Source: Elgaria multicarinata webbii
Lineage: Eukaryota; Chordata; Lepidosauria; Squamata; Anguidae
Assembly: GCF_023053635.1 (NCBI RefSeq)
Contig: NC_086183.1
Coordinates: 35,259,501-35,323,500 of the forward strand
Direction of reading: 5' to 3'
Length of the DNA: 64,000 nt
Below, in pieces: positions 25,185 through 46,430 of this stretch. The notes beneath the pieces were generated by a model. It had not been told where the DNA came from, made no database searches, and was given only the letters and a program-made list of their open reading frames with translations. Numbering within the stretch: the first letter of the stretch is position 1; every line of letters begins with the position of its first letter. The translations under genes were made by a program, and so were the position numbers.

Positions 25185-25929
25185 CAGGAACTAGTGTAGC
25201 TTTTTTTCCTGCCCTGCAATAACCAGCTTGGAAAGTCCTGCTCTCCCAGGGCAAGAAAGATTCACCTCCAGGCCACCAAGCAGGGCGCTTTTGCGAACTG
25301 GGAGAGAGAGGGGGAGGGAGGGAGGGAGAGTTCTTTAAAAAACAACACCCAGGGATTTCCTCCCAGGCCCTCCTTATGCCACAAATGAGATGTGGTGCTC
25401 TGTATAGGTGTGCTGCTGCAAAGAGCCAGCGTCTTCTTTGCAGGCTGGAAGGAATCATGCAAGTGTGTGCAACTACAAACACATACCAGTTGCAGGTTTC
25501 GGATATTCTTCACACCAGGTCAGGCTCCTTTGAAGCAGGATTCGTGGAGTCCGCTCAGTGCTGAGTGAGCTACTTGCTTAGGCAGAGCTTGGGCAGTGAA
25601 ACTGCCCACTGCCAGGCACAATGAACAATACCCCCCTCCCCCGGTGGCATACATTTCCAGGTGGCCAGCTCTGGGTTCCTTCACCTGCTCATCGGTACCC
25701 CACGGAGAAATATTTTGCCTCAAAAGCTATGCAATTCCCCTCTAGAGTCTCATCTTGGACAGCTTTCATGCTCCAGGTCAGGGATCCAGCTGAGGGGCTC
25801 CCACAAATGTGGGGGCATTTCTCTGGACACGTAACAGGAAGAATTCGACAACTAACTTCCTGGGTGCTTCCCTGCACACCACGGTGAACTAGCCCTGAAA
25901 CACTTGGGTGCTGACATGAATTGACTTCT

Positions 25930-26110
25930 AACCTACGTAAGAACATCAGGGGAGCTCTGCAGCTGGATCAGAGCATGGCAGGAGCACTTTGCCTCGTCTC
26001 CCATCTCCCAGCGGCCCACCAGATGCTCCCAGAAAGCCCACAAGCAGGACATGAGCGCAACAACTCTCTCCTGCCCATGTTCCCCAGCAACTGGTATGCA
26101 CAGGCTTCAA
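25930..26110 (-). repeat. CR1 3' UTR fragment, minus orientation
   Basis: Contains AGCTGGATCAGAGCATGGCA, GCGGCCCACCAGATGC, CCACAAGCAGGACATGAG and CATGTTCCCCAGCAACTGG. This is the reversed CR1 3' UTR of a second subfamily. Confidence 0.65.
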
Positions 26111-26129
26111 CATGTGCCAAGAAGGTCAA

Positions 26130-26592
26130 GGTTGGTCTCTAATGGTTTTATATTGTATTTTGTATTTGTGTTTTTAGATTGTTGGTTGTTTTTATGCTCT
26201 CCATGATTTTAATTTTTGTGAGCTGCCCAGAGCGCTTCGGCTATTGGGCGGCATAAAAATGTAATACCTAAATAAAAAGACAGCCCCACAGGCCTCTCTG
26301 ACTGCTCCCCACCAACAGGGAAGCAGCAAGCTTATACTTGAAGAGGTGCAGAAGGCAGAACCAAAGTGGCCAATGAACTCCCTGGGGGTGAGCGGGGGGG
26401 GGGGGAGGAACTCTTCGGCATGGTGGAAGAAGCACCACATTTGTGACTCATTTGTTGTTTTATACTGTTGTTTTAATATTATTGATGGATTTAAATTTTG
26501 TATACTTTTTCATGTCCACCGATTTTAACTTTTGTAAACCGCCCAGAGAGCTTCGGCTATGGGGCGGTATACAAATTTAATAAATAAATATT
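26130..26592 (+). repeat. Two L2-type LINE tails in tandem orientation
   Basis: Two 3' ends, at about 26130-26280 and 26440-26592, carry the GCCCAGAG(C/A)GCTTCGGCTAT hairpin region and a TAAATAAA-type tail. They are separated by about 160 bp of other sequence. Confidence 0.7.
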
Positions 26593-26699
26593 GAATCTGC
26601 TCATAGCCGCCTGAAGGAGCCCAAGACCACCTGCATTCAATCTGAACCCTGCATGAGGTGCACAGCTTAGGAGAAGCCGGTGAGGTAACAGGACCCTAA

Positions 26700-26935
26700 A
26701 CCAGCCTTCCTGAACCCGGCTCCTTCCAGATGCTTTGAATTACACTTGCCATCAGTCCCAACCAGCATAGCCAATCGTCAGGGATGATGGGAGCTGTAGC
26801 CAAAAGCATCTGGGGCAGGCTTTCCCCAACCTGGAACCTTCCAGATGCTTTTGACTAAAACATTCCTGACCCCTGGCCAGGATCACAGGCATTGAACATC
26901 TGGAAGGACCCAGGTTGGGAGAGGATGCAAATGTA
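26700..26935. repeat. Palindromic MITE-like repeat (non-autonomous DNA transposon)
   Basis: Inverted-repeat arms: CTTCCAGATGCTTTGAATTA and GCCATCAGTCCCAACCAGC on one side, GATGATGGGAGCTGTAGCC and AAAAGCATCTGG on the other. A second set of arms continues to about 26930. This is the common squamate foldback repeat with ACTACAACTCCCATCAT-type arms, probably hAT-derived. A short copy is at 50265-50345. Confidence 0.6.
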
Positions 26936-26999
26936 AGCAAGACGGAGTTCATTGCAAGATTAATTGGGGCTGAATTCTATATACAAGTAGTGTAAAATC

Positions 27000-27150
27000 A
27001 CACTACCCAGTGTAATTCTAGTATGCTTTTAGTATGTTTAACAGTGTATACTATGTTCCTAATCAGTATTTTATGTAATTCATGCTTGCTGTTGTTCCCC
27101 GCCTCGATCCAATTGGAGAGGCGGGTAAGAAATTATTATCATCATACATA
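27000..27150 (+). repeat. LINE 3' tail with CCGCCTC/GAGGCGG stem
   Basis: TGTTGTTCCCCGCCTCGATC is followed by GGAGAGGCGGGTAAGAAATT and ATTATTATCATC, a stem-loop and simple tail typical of L2/Vingi-like LINE ends. Confidence 0.5.
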
Positions 27151-27221
27151 CACACACCAAACATTGTAACCTTTCCTCAATGGGGAATTGTTTCAGCCCC
27201 TTGACCACTTCCTGCTCTACA

Positions 27222-27244
27222 ACACACACACACACACACACACA
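27222..27244 (+). repeat. (CA)n microsatellite
   Basis: About 11 CA dinucleotides. Confidence 0.95.
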
Positions 27245-27360
27245 GTATAATGGAATGAACAAGATTTTTCAAGTCTTGGGCTTTTGTGTGCGTGTGTGTA
27301 AATGCTGAATTAATTTTTCCAAGATATAGATTTAAAAAGAGCAGAAAGAAAACAAAACCT

Positions 27361-27366
27361 TTTATT
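27361..27366 (-). terminator. Candidate AKT2 polyadenylation signal
   Basis: TTTATT on the plus strand is AATAAA on the minus strand, within GCAATAAAAGG. It lies at the left edge of a mostly repeat-free GC-rich stretch that runs up to the AKT2 stop at 32657, implying a 3' UTR of about 5.3 kb. Human AKT2 also has a multi-kilobase 3' UTR. Not proven from the sequence. Confidence 0.35.
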
Positions 27367-27884
27367 GCTTGTACCGTACAAATCCAAAGGCAGAGGAAGG
27401 TACCTCTGAGGATTACAAAAACCAAGCATTTCTGGGCTTCGAGCTCATCAGCTACGTTTACAAAAGACGCCCTGGAGTACTCGCCTCCCAAGCAAACCTT
27501 ATTTTATAAACTGAATTCATGATCTCGGGCAAGGGCCTGCGAGAGGCCAGCCCCGGGCAGAAGCGCCGCTGGGGTTGGTTTTCTGTGCTGGAGAGAAAAC
27601 GAAGAACGAAAAACACAGCACAGCAGTGGAAGCCTCCATCTAAAGCTGCTAAACAAGGCTCAGCATTAAGTTAATAAACCTCGACTATCACAACTACAGA
27701 AACTAAGTGGGGGGGGACTTATTAACCCCACCCCCACCCCACGTGAGTAAAAAAAAATGAGAGAGAGAGAGAGAAAAATATCCGGGTTTCCCTTGAATTC
27801 AGAATGTGTAGGCTGGGATCAGAGAATTCCTATATATTGTAGTTACAATCCAAAACCTGTTTCCTGACAAGTGAAATGATGAGG

Positions 27885-28175
27885 GCCAGGATCTCTTCTC
27901 TATCTTCCCAGAGTGCAGGACACAGAATCACAGGCTCAAGTGACAGGAAGCCAGATTCCGGCTGGACATCAGGAAAAACCTCCTGACTGTTAAGAGCAGT
28001 ACGACAATGGAACCCGTGACCTAGGGAGGTGGTGGGCTCTCCCACACTGGAGGCCTTCAAGAGGCAGCTGGACAACCATCTGTCAGGGATGCTTTAGGGT
28101 GGATTCCTGCATTGAGCAGGGGGTTGGACTTGATAGCCTTGTAGGCCTCTTCCAACTCTGCTATTCTATGATAGC
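27885..28175 (+). repeat. CR1 LINE 3' end
   Basis: Same 3' end as at 21360: CAGGAAAAACCTCCTGACTG, GTGGGCTCTCCCACACTGG, GGGGGTTGGACTTGATAGCC, TATTCTATGAT. If AKT2 polyadenylation occurs near 27.36 kb, this copy is antisense within the 3' UTR. Confidence 0.85.
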
Positions 28176-28179
28176 TGCT

Positions 28180-31100
28180 GAAGAGTCATAAAAACCACAA
28201 AGCACCTAACTGAAATGCTCAGACTGCCAGCACTTTGGAGTCAGATGAGCATCAAAGGCATGCGTTGAAATGGAAGGCCAAACGGAGCGCCTGGAGCCGA
28301 GGCGGGCGCCGGCAAAGGCCTGGGCGACTCATCCCGCCCCACGTCAGGAGCGGACAGTGGCATCACAGTGCACCGCTCTGGAGCCAGCTGCAGCCTGGGC
28401 CCACCTGAACCCAGAGCCACTGGGCAGATGGTGCCAGCAAGCTGGTGTTCCAGGGCAGGGGCAGCCCAAGAGTAAGCTGGGCAACCCCCACGGCCCACGA
28501 CGGGTGGGCGGGCGCTCTCTGCAGCAGCAGCAGGGTCGCGCTCAGGCAGCCTGCTGCCTGTGAACCTAGCAGGGAGAAACCTCACGCTCCAGCCCAGTCA
28601 CCCTGGTAGGTGCGGTTGGTTAGGGATGGAAGTGGAGCCAAGCTGGCCCTGCTCTTTGGCGAGGCTGTAACAATAAGGCATGTCCAAGGACTGCTGGCTG
28701 TTCTGTGCTGGGCCCCCGCAAGGGACGAGCCCCCCTCCCTCCCAGTCCTAATCCATGGACATCACATTGGGGGTGGAGGGACTGCTGGGCTGAAGAAGTG
28801 TCCCCACGTGGTCACCATCAGGGGCCCTCCGCCAGAGCCACAGGCCTTCCGTGCCTGTGCAGGTGGGCAGAGGTGCGTTTACACGCCGGTGCGTGCCTCC
28901 CCGCTGCTTGCATTCCTAACACAGGAGGAGGAAGCGTTGCTGGAGCCCACCGCCCAAAGGGGGACCGCAGGACCTCCACACTGGCTGTGAGGTTCGGGCA
29001 TGGGATTACCAGCCAGGATCACCAGGACCCTGCCGAAAGCAGCGCAGGAATGTTTCCCATTAAACCTGGAAAGAGGGCGGGAGGCTCAGGTGAGGGGGCC
29101 AGCAGGGTCCCTTGACACCAGAAGGACCACTCTCCCCCAAACTGTGGCCAATAAGCCAGCAGGCTGCTCCCTCGCACCCGCCACTCTGGGACGCAGGCCA
29201 GTTAGCGCCGCCTTTGTCCTCCTCCTCCCAGCACCAGTGCAGGATTCTGCAGCCTCCCATATGGGCACAGCGGCTGTGGCAGGCCTCTACCCAGGCCCTG
29301 CTGAAAATGGCGGGCTGGGGCCCAGGGGCTTCTCTGAACAGGGGAGCCCCCTATCATAATGAGAGGCCCCCCGGGGCGCCCTATCTTTACGGGGAAGAAG
29401 TGCCAGTGCCATGGGGCAGACTTTGCCTGGAGCGCTGCTGTGGCGGCCAGCCCGGATGGTTCCCCACGGCCGAGCAGAGCGTGGCAGAGCTGGCCTCTGC
29501 AGCCCCCTGTGCGAGCCCCCAAACACTGCGAGGAGGGCTGGCTTCTGCACCCGGCGGGCCCTTTGAAGCAGCCCAGTGGAGGGCGAGGCAGCAGCCTGGC
29601 GTGCTCTCCACGGAGCTGCTCGGGGGCCAGACGGAAGCCAGGGCAATGACTCAGCACCCCCCCCCCCCGCACAGGCATCCCAGGCCCCCCACATCGGCTG
29701 GCTTTGCGCCACCATGACCGTCTCTGCCCCCAGGCAAGCTCCCAGGCAGACGTTTCAGTTCCCCCAATGAATTTTGCTGGCAGCGAGTGAAAAGACATCA
29801 AGAAAACGAGGTCTCGGCTGCTGGCTTCTTCGCACCCAGTGAATTCGGCCTGTTTTTGTTTTAATTTCCAGAAAGATTGGGGGAAGGGCTGCTGCTGCTG
29901 CTGCTGGACGTGGCCCCTTCCCCACCATGAACAGCTCGTCCCAGCTAGGAGCCGTCACAACCATGTGTGGTCAAAGCGTCCTAGAGGGACTGCAGCCCTA
30001 AAATGCACCTGCCAGATCAGCTAGCAGCAGCAGCAGCCCCCTCCCCCAAATTGGGGAGAAGTGGCTGGAAACTTGGCCTCCCACACATAATGGGAAGGGC
30101 TGCAACATGCAGAGCCAGAACTGGAAACGCAACCCGAACGATGCCATCACAGCTGTAAGCTCCCACTTTAGAACAGCTTCCTCTCACACATTGTATCATC
30201 CCTGGGGCAGAGACCTCCTGAGCCACACAGTACCTGCGTCGCAGCATGGGAGGAAGGGAGCTCAGGCGACGTTACAGCCCAACCACACGCACACACGCTC
30301 GCATGCTCCCCTCGGAAGCAAGCCCCGCCCTGCCTCGCCCCAAGATGCTCAAGGCCGCCCCACGCCTCCTGCGCCCTCCCCAGGAGGGAAGAGGAGGCAA
30401 TCCTGCCCTCCGCGGTGGAGGGATCTTGCCAAAGACCCAAGCGCTGTTTTCGCTCTCAGGCCACTGCTGCCCCAGCAAACCCTGCCTCCTTTGCTGAGGG
30501 AGGACCGGAGGGGGCCGGCTGCAGCCGCCTTTGGCAGAACACAAAGCGAGACTGCAGCCCAAGCCCAGCCGGGACACAGGAAAAGCCACCTTGAAGCTCA
30601 GTTAAATGCAACTCAACCTGCACAGGATTAAGCCAGACGTCTGTCTTGCAATCTACGCATGATGGGTGGGTGGGTGTGGATATGGAAACACCGAGCAGTG
30701 GGCAGGGGGCAGAGAGAACACGCAACAGGGGGCTGGGAGGCAAGAGAAGCAATTCTCCTACACCAACCAAGACACCAGCTAGCTGTCCCACCCCCACCCC
30801 ATTTTTGCTTAGCATTTTGGAAATGCTGCTCAGTGTGTGCTGTGAGCAGGATGACTTTCCGAATCCTCTATGACTGTTAAGCTCGACGGGTTCAGCTCTG
30901 AGAGCCAGCCCAGCTCTGCTCCGTCCCAGCCAGAGAAAAAGGAGCGGCCTGGGGGGGGGGGCACACCTGCAGCTGGGGGGGGCACCCGTTTGCTTTGCCT
31001 GTAGCCCCGAGCGCTGGGTGCAGAAAGAGCCCATGAGAAGTGGAGGAAGCAAGAGGGGCTGCGCCCCCCTCCTCCACAGCCATTAAGTTGAGGCAAGAGG

Positions 31101-32656
31101 GCGTGGCCTGGCCAGAAGTGGGCTCCGGGGACAGGACGGCCGGCACTTGGGCTCCAACGCAGCCTGGCACATGGGCTGCCCTTCGCCCGCCCTCAGGGAG
31201 AACATGTGGGGGAAACGCGAGTGGGGAGCTGGGCCTGGCAAGCGGGATCAACAGCGCGTGGGCCTGATCCCCCCTTCCTCTGAGGCTCAGGGCAGGCAAG
31301 CCTTTTGCCTGCCATCCAGAGCGCAACTTCTTTGCCCGGAACGGTAGCAGCCACGGCCCGGCCCATGAGCCACAGCGCCAGCTCTCGGGGAAGGGAGAGG
31401 CTGCCTCCTGCAGACCCAGCTGGGGGTGGGGGGAGGGAAGGGCCGAGTGCTGAGCCTGCGTTTCAGCCCCCCTCTGCCGCTCCCCGGCTGTTCCCATCAT
31501 ACCAGGAGTGGGCTCCTGCTAATGGTAGCCACACGGCCACTCAAGTACGCTAAAGCAGCCACGTCACACTGAGGCGGGCAGGGGAGGGGGTGGGGGTCAG
31601 CAAGCACGGTGCAGCTCCCTGCCGCCGCCACCGTGGCACGAGTGAGGCACCTGTTGTATGGCCCCAGCCACCACGAGCCGCTGGAGGCCCAGGCCTGCTG
31701 GCCAACTGTGCTGGAGAAAGGGGATTCCAGGGGCGCTTGGGGCCCAAGAAGAGCGCCCCACAGGGCACGCTGCCGCCGCCGCAACCCTTGTGTTAAGGCA
31801 GTCAGGAAGGGGGCCAGGCTTGCTTTGGGGGCCACACCCAGAGCAGCAGCAGCTCCCCGCCCCCCAGCAGCCTCTGCCCGTGGGAGAGAACGGGAAGGGG
31901 CAGGAAGAGAGTTTGCCCTGACCCCATGGCAAACTGGGAGCGGTTGCTGAGCCGTGTGTCTCCACCGTGCCAGGTCAGGCCCAGCAGGCTCAGGCCGCGC
32001 TGTGTTCCAGGGCCAATCGCCCTCTTGGGCTTTGCGCCAGCAGAGGAGAGGCAGCCGATTCACACGCAACAGGCAAAGGGGCGCCTGTGGTTCCCCCGTC
32101 GGCAAAATGGGCCTTGCGGTGCCGCGTTGTCCGTTTGCCGGTGCGCAGAGTGCGGTCACGCTTCCACGCTCGCTCTCTCCCCTCCCACGGCTCCACAAAG
32201 GTCCTGGTGCTGGCACGATCTCTCCTCCTCCTCCTGCCTGGGGCTTTCCGAGCAAATATCCCAAAGCAGTCGCATGGCGCAGCATCCGTGTGTTAGAAGC
32301 GATTCAAACGTGTCCATGACCATTTGCATTTAAAACCTGGGTGGCTTGCAGGCCAGGATGCCGGGGGTGGGGTGCAGGCTGCTGGGGGGTGGGGTGGGGT
32401 GGGGTGGGGGGGTGAAGAGCGGCTCCACTGGTGGGAAATGCAGAACCGTCTGCCCCCTGCCCCACTTCGCTGCCCAGCTGTTGGAGGCCGCGTGTGGCAG
32501 GCCAGAGACCTCTGCTTGGTGCCTCCAGAAGCTGAGGCACTGAAGGACCGGAGGGGGGGAGCCAGAAACCCCCCCTCCCCTCGGCCCCCTGAGTCCTGCT
32601 GCTCGGCAACCCCACTGTCTCTCCTCCTGTGGGTGCACCATGGGACGGCCGCCACC
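28180..32656 (-). other. Probable AKT2 3' UTR / downstream flank, no gene seen
   Basis: About 4.5 kb with no recognised repeat and no recognisable protein on either strand. It sits directly after the AKT2 stop codon on the minus strand. The scarcity of repeats, compared with the flanking repeat-dense DNA, fits a retained 3' UTR but does not prove it. Confidence 0.45.
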
Positions 32657-42207
<9,551 letters not shown>

Positions 42208-42274
42208 GTTGACGAGGCAGCGTGGTGCCGACAGGGGCTAGATCCTGCCAGCTGGACTGGGCTGGATTGGTGAC
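42208..42274 (-). other. AKT2: AKT2 5' UTR part of the start-codon exon
   Basis: On the minus strand, CTCTCCTGCAG|GTCACC forms a good acceptor at 42275, 67 nt upstream of the ATG, with no other ATG in between. This implies at least one upstream non-coding exon. Confidence 0.65.
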
Positions 42275-42299
42275 CTGCAGGAGAGAAGAGAAAAGGGTC

Positions 42300-44890
42300 T
42301 GTCCAGGGAACTGGGGGAGAGCAGGCTCCCAGGAGCTGGGGGTGGGGTGATCTCCCGAGTGACGCCGCTTGGCCCCAGGCAGCCTGCCTTCCACCAGCCA
42401 CGCTTCCGGTCTCTTCAGCATTGCAGAGTGAGCTCAATGCGTGGCCATGGCCGATCCCTCGATAGAGCCAAGCCAGGCACCGACCCGAGCACCTCACCAG
42501 GAACTGTGGAACGGCCAGATGTCTCGGGTCTAAGGGACTGGCAGGTCCCACAGCAGCCCCAGGCCTCCCCAGCTGCAGGTGCTCCCGCAGAGTCTGAAGC
42601 CCGGGCCCAGCATGCCTATGGAGCTGCCCCCATTCTCAGTAGGGCAAGTATTATAATGTCAGTGGATGGGGAAGGCGGCAGCCCCCCCCTGCCCCCCCAT
42701 CTGACTACGTTTCTGGATCCTAGGGGCAGCTGGGCAGAAGCTCCCCCACCCCCATGAGGTTTTCAACTTCCCTTTCGGCCTTATCTGCCCCGGTGCCTCG
42801 TCTTCGTATCAGACGCGATGCAGAGGAGCGGCAGATAAGGGGCCTTCGAAGGAGCTGCACAGGCTCAGATCAAGGAACCCTTGCAGCAAAAACAAACAGC
42901 TAGAGAGAGAGATTAATCCTAGGCACCTGATGGGATTAACGCGGGGTGGGGGTCAAAGACTAGCCAAAGGCACCGCCAGCCGGAGAGGCAGAAGGGGGCT
43001 GCCCACAAGCCTCCCTGGCCAGTTGGAGGTGCAATGCAGAATTACGTCAGGGGTAACATGGTGGGCTTCAAGCATCCTGCCTTTTGCTAAAGGTGGTGCC
43101 GGGGGGGGGGGGAGTCGACTGGCACACAAGACGCTCCGAGGCGCCCGCAAAGCTCTGAGCTCAAGCTTCTCCTCCACAGGCCCATCTACAGCCCCACGGA
43201 CTGCCCTGCAGGAAAAGCCAGAACCGGAAGACGGTGAAGGCAAGGAAGCCCCCCCTTCCCTCCTGATGAGCACCTTTGGACGACACAGACAAGAGGCGAG
43301 GGCTGAGCTACCCTCAGAACAATCTCACGGCACAGACTTCCGCCCCGCCCCACGACTGTGTGCGTGTGCACGTGGGATCACAGGTTTAAAGGCTCACCCT
43401 ACCTTTGCACAGAGACCTGGCATGCCAGGGTGAAGGGAAGGCTGGAGCGGCCATCGGCCATCACGCAGGGCCCCACGCGTGCGCGAATGCGGGACTGGCC
43501 AGAGTCCGGGAACACACCACGGGAGGCCACTTCTGCCCTGGCCTTCAGCTCGCAGGCTTCCCCCGGGCAGCGGGCCTAGATGGGCCTTTGCCCTGGCCCA
43601 AGCCTGCAGGGAAGTTCTGCTGCTGCTGGACGATCCCACATGCAGGAACAGACTGTCCATGGAGAGAGCGCCTGGGCAGCCCCAGGAGAAACTCCTGCAG
43701 CTCGGGCCTCCCCAGTCAGCATGGAGAAAGCGCAGCCTCCATCCGGCACGGGTGAAGCAACCAGCAGCCAGCGCCCTCTCCGCCGTCCCAACACCTGCAC
43801 AGCAACCATGCTGAGAGACGGAGGGATCGGCGGGGATCCCTGGAACCTCCCCGGCTGCTTGAAAAAATCACACTTGGGAATGAGAGACGTCGTTTGTGTT
43901 TTCTTCTGGCTGTTGACGCTGGGGGGTTCCGAAGGGAAGCCCGCCCCAGGAAGACGCTTGCGCAAAGATGTGACGGCGCCTGCAGGTGCCACAGAGGCCG
44001 AGACCAACAGTGATGCCAACGTTGTGACAGGCCTGCCCCCACGGAGGCCCATACGCGCTCTCTCTCTCTCTCTGAACAGGGACTGCGGGGGGGGCTCCGC
44101 CCTGCCTCTTACAAGGGCAAAGCACCCCCCGCCCCGCCCTGCCCCTCCTGCCCGGGCCTCCTAGCCACTTCCCCGCCCCAACGGCAACACCAGGGGACAG
44201 CTGCCGGCTGGAGAGAACGCAGCTAAATCCCGACTCCTCTCCCGACGGCCCTGGCTGCACACGCAAGAGCGGCACGCTCATCCCACGTGGGGGGAGGAAG
44301 GCAGGCAGGCGAGGGGGGGGGAAGCTTGTTGACTCGCGGAGCATGTGTGACTCAGACACTGCAAGCTACCAGAGTTGTTTACGCACTCCAGGATGTGACC
44401 CTGTGGAATGGGAGGGGAGGGGAGGGGAGGGGACCTGGATGCTGGGGAGGAAGAAAACACAGAGACGGGTTGCGCTGAGTGCGCCTGACGGCAGGCAGGC
44501 AGGCAGGCCGGCGGGCAGGGGGCTAACCTGCCTCAGGGGAACTCAGGGGAGGCGATTCCCCTCCTCCGGCCCCAGCACTGCTGCCAACCCGAGGAATCAT
44601 ACGTACGGCACCAAATGAATTGAGCCACCTCCCCTCCTCAAGCTCAGGCCTGAACCCCGCGCAACCTCAGAGCCAGTCCAATCTCCCCCTTCAGGTAGGA
44701 GAACCAGAGGTAAAACCAAAACGGAGTCTGGCTGTGAGCTTTCCCCAAGGACATGCGCCTGACACAGCCCAGCCGGAACTCGCTCCAAGCGCGCCTGGGC
44801 CTCAGTCCGAGCCTGGGAAGGGGAAGGGCCCAGCACCGGCACCATCGCCAACCAGGCACGCAGGAGCCACCTTTCGGCCCACGCCAGGCC
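42300..44890. other. AKT2 5' intron, no gene seen
   Basis: GC-rich intronic or intergenic DNA without recognised repeats or domains. It has GGGGA runs near 44405-44432 and a GGCA run near 44492-44510. Long frames here are not supported by any recognisable protein. Confidence 0.45.
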
Positions 44891-44894
44891 CCCG

Positions 44895-45830
44895 ACAGCG
44901 GTCACAGTTAAAACGTAAAAAACAAGTTAGAAAAATTCAAAATGTTACAAACAATCTGAAAACTTTAAAACAGCACTAAAAGCAGAAATTGAGAGCAGGA
45001 GAGAATCTTTAAAACAGAGTGTGGAGCCACGAGATTTAAAATTCTAAAAAGCCATTCAATACAAAAAGGTTTAAATAACCCACTTTAAACTGAACAGAGG
45101 GGGTGCCCCCCCCGCTTAACATCCCTCAGGAGAGACTTCCACAGGTGGGGGCTGCCACAGAGAAGGCCCGGCCCCATGTTCTCCGCAACCAAGCCTCTCT
45201 TGGTGGGGAGACAAGCAAAGGGGCCGTTTAGGGCTTTAGAGGCTGCTGATCTGTGTCCGGGGAACAGACCAGCAGCCAGTGCAGCTGATACAAGACCAGC
45301 ATAATATGGTCAACAAAGCGAACACCAGGAAGCAATTGGCTGCTGCATTTTGCTCTAGCTGCAGTTTCCAAACATTCTTCAAGGGCAGCCCCACGCGTGT
45401 TGCAGGTCATTAAGGTCTAGATCACTGTAGCCGGATCTGCCTTCTCTAAGAAGGGGCGCAAACAGCCACCTGACCCTCCCCTCCAAGAGCAATGCTGGGT
45501 CCAGACACACCTCCAGGCTGGGAACCTGATCCTGCAGAGGGAGCGACACCCCATCCAGAACAGGCTGCAGACTTCAACTGCAGATTTGTCTACTGACCAG
45601 CACTACTTCCGCCTTATCTGGATGGAGCCTCAGCTTCTCAACCCACACCCACTCCATCGCTGATGCCCAGGCAGGACTTCCAGAGCCTACTTGGCATCAG
45701 CTGACAAAGAGACAGCGCTGGGTATCCTCAGCAGAGTGCTGAGACCGAACCCCACAGCTCCAGAATAAAGTCCTGGGGGACCCCAGAGGCCATGGCCCAG
45801 GCTGTAATGCGGCCCACCACTGTTTCTTTG
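44895..45830 (-). mobile_element. L2-type LINE, reverse-transcriptase C-terminal region, decayed
   Basis: On the minus strand, the text translates in pieces to LRLHPDKAEVVLVSRQ, then LQPVLDGVSLPLQDQVPSLEV and LLVLYQLHWLLV-like segments. These match the L2 motifs LNPDKTEVLLVG, VRSLGVLLD and LQQLHWLP. Many stops and frame changes show that it is old. Probably within the AKT2 5' intron. Confidence 0.65.
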
Positions 45831-45837
45831 TGAACGT

Positions 45838-46430
45838 AATAACAGTCCTGTATCAGACCAAGGGTCCTTCTAGTCCAGCACTCTGTTCACACATTGGCCT
45901 AGCAGCTGTCGACCAAGGACCCACAAGCAGAACATGAGGGCAACAGCACCCTCCCACCCATGTTCCCCAGCAACTGGTGTAGCTAGGAAGCCTTACTCTG
46001 ATACTGGAGGTCACATATAACTATCAGGACTCGTAGCCATTGATAATCTTCTCCAGAATTTTATCTAACCCACTTTTAAAGCCATCCAGATTGGTGGCCA
46101 TCACTACATGTTCTGGAAATGAATTCTGTCGTTTACCTTACGTGTTATGCGAAGAAGTCCTTCCTTTTATCTGCCCTGAATCTCCCACCAATCAGCTTCA
46201 TGGGGTGACCCCGTAGGGTTCTAGCGTTTTGAAAGCAGGAGAAAGCTGCCTCCCTGTGCACTTTCTCCACACGCTGCATAACTTCATACACCTCTATCAT
46301 GCCTCCCCTTTCTGGCCTTTCCCCACCCCAAGCTAAACAATCCCAGCAGATTTAACCTCCCCTCCCACGGGAGAAGTTGCTCCAGCCCATGGACCATTTC
46401 AGTTGCCCTCTGTGAAGTGGGTCTGCCTCA
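45838..46430 (-). mobile_element. CR1 LINE 3' portion, minus orientation
   Basis: Starts near AACAGTCCTGTATCAGACCA and contains CACCCTCCCACCCATGTTCC, TAACCCACTTTTAAAGCCAT, AATCTCCCACCAATCAGCTT, ACCTCTATCATGCCTCCCC and AAGCTAAACAATCCCAG. This is a nearly continuous reversed CR1 C-terminus and 3' UTR, abutting the L2 fragment. Confidence 0.82.

Noticed and set aside
28241-31965. Several frames of 100-200 codons on both strands in the 28-32 kb block
   Set aside because: No domain, no splice-site logic and no similarity to known families by eye; better explained as GC-rich 3' UTR.
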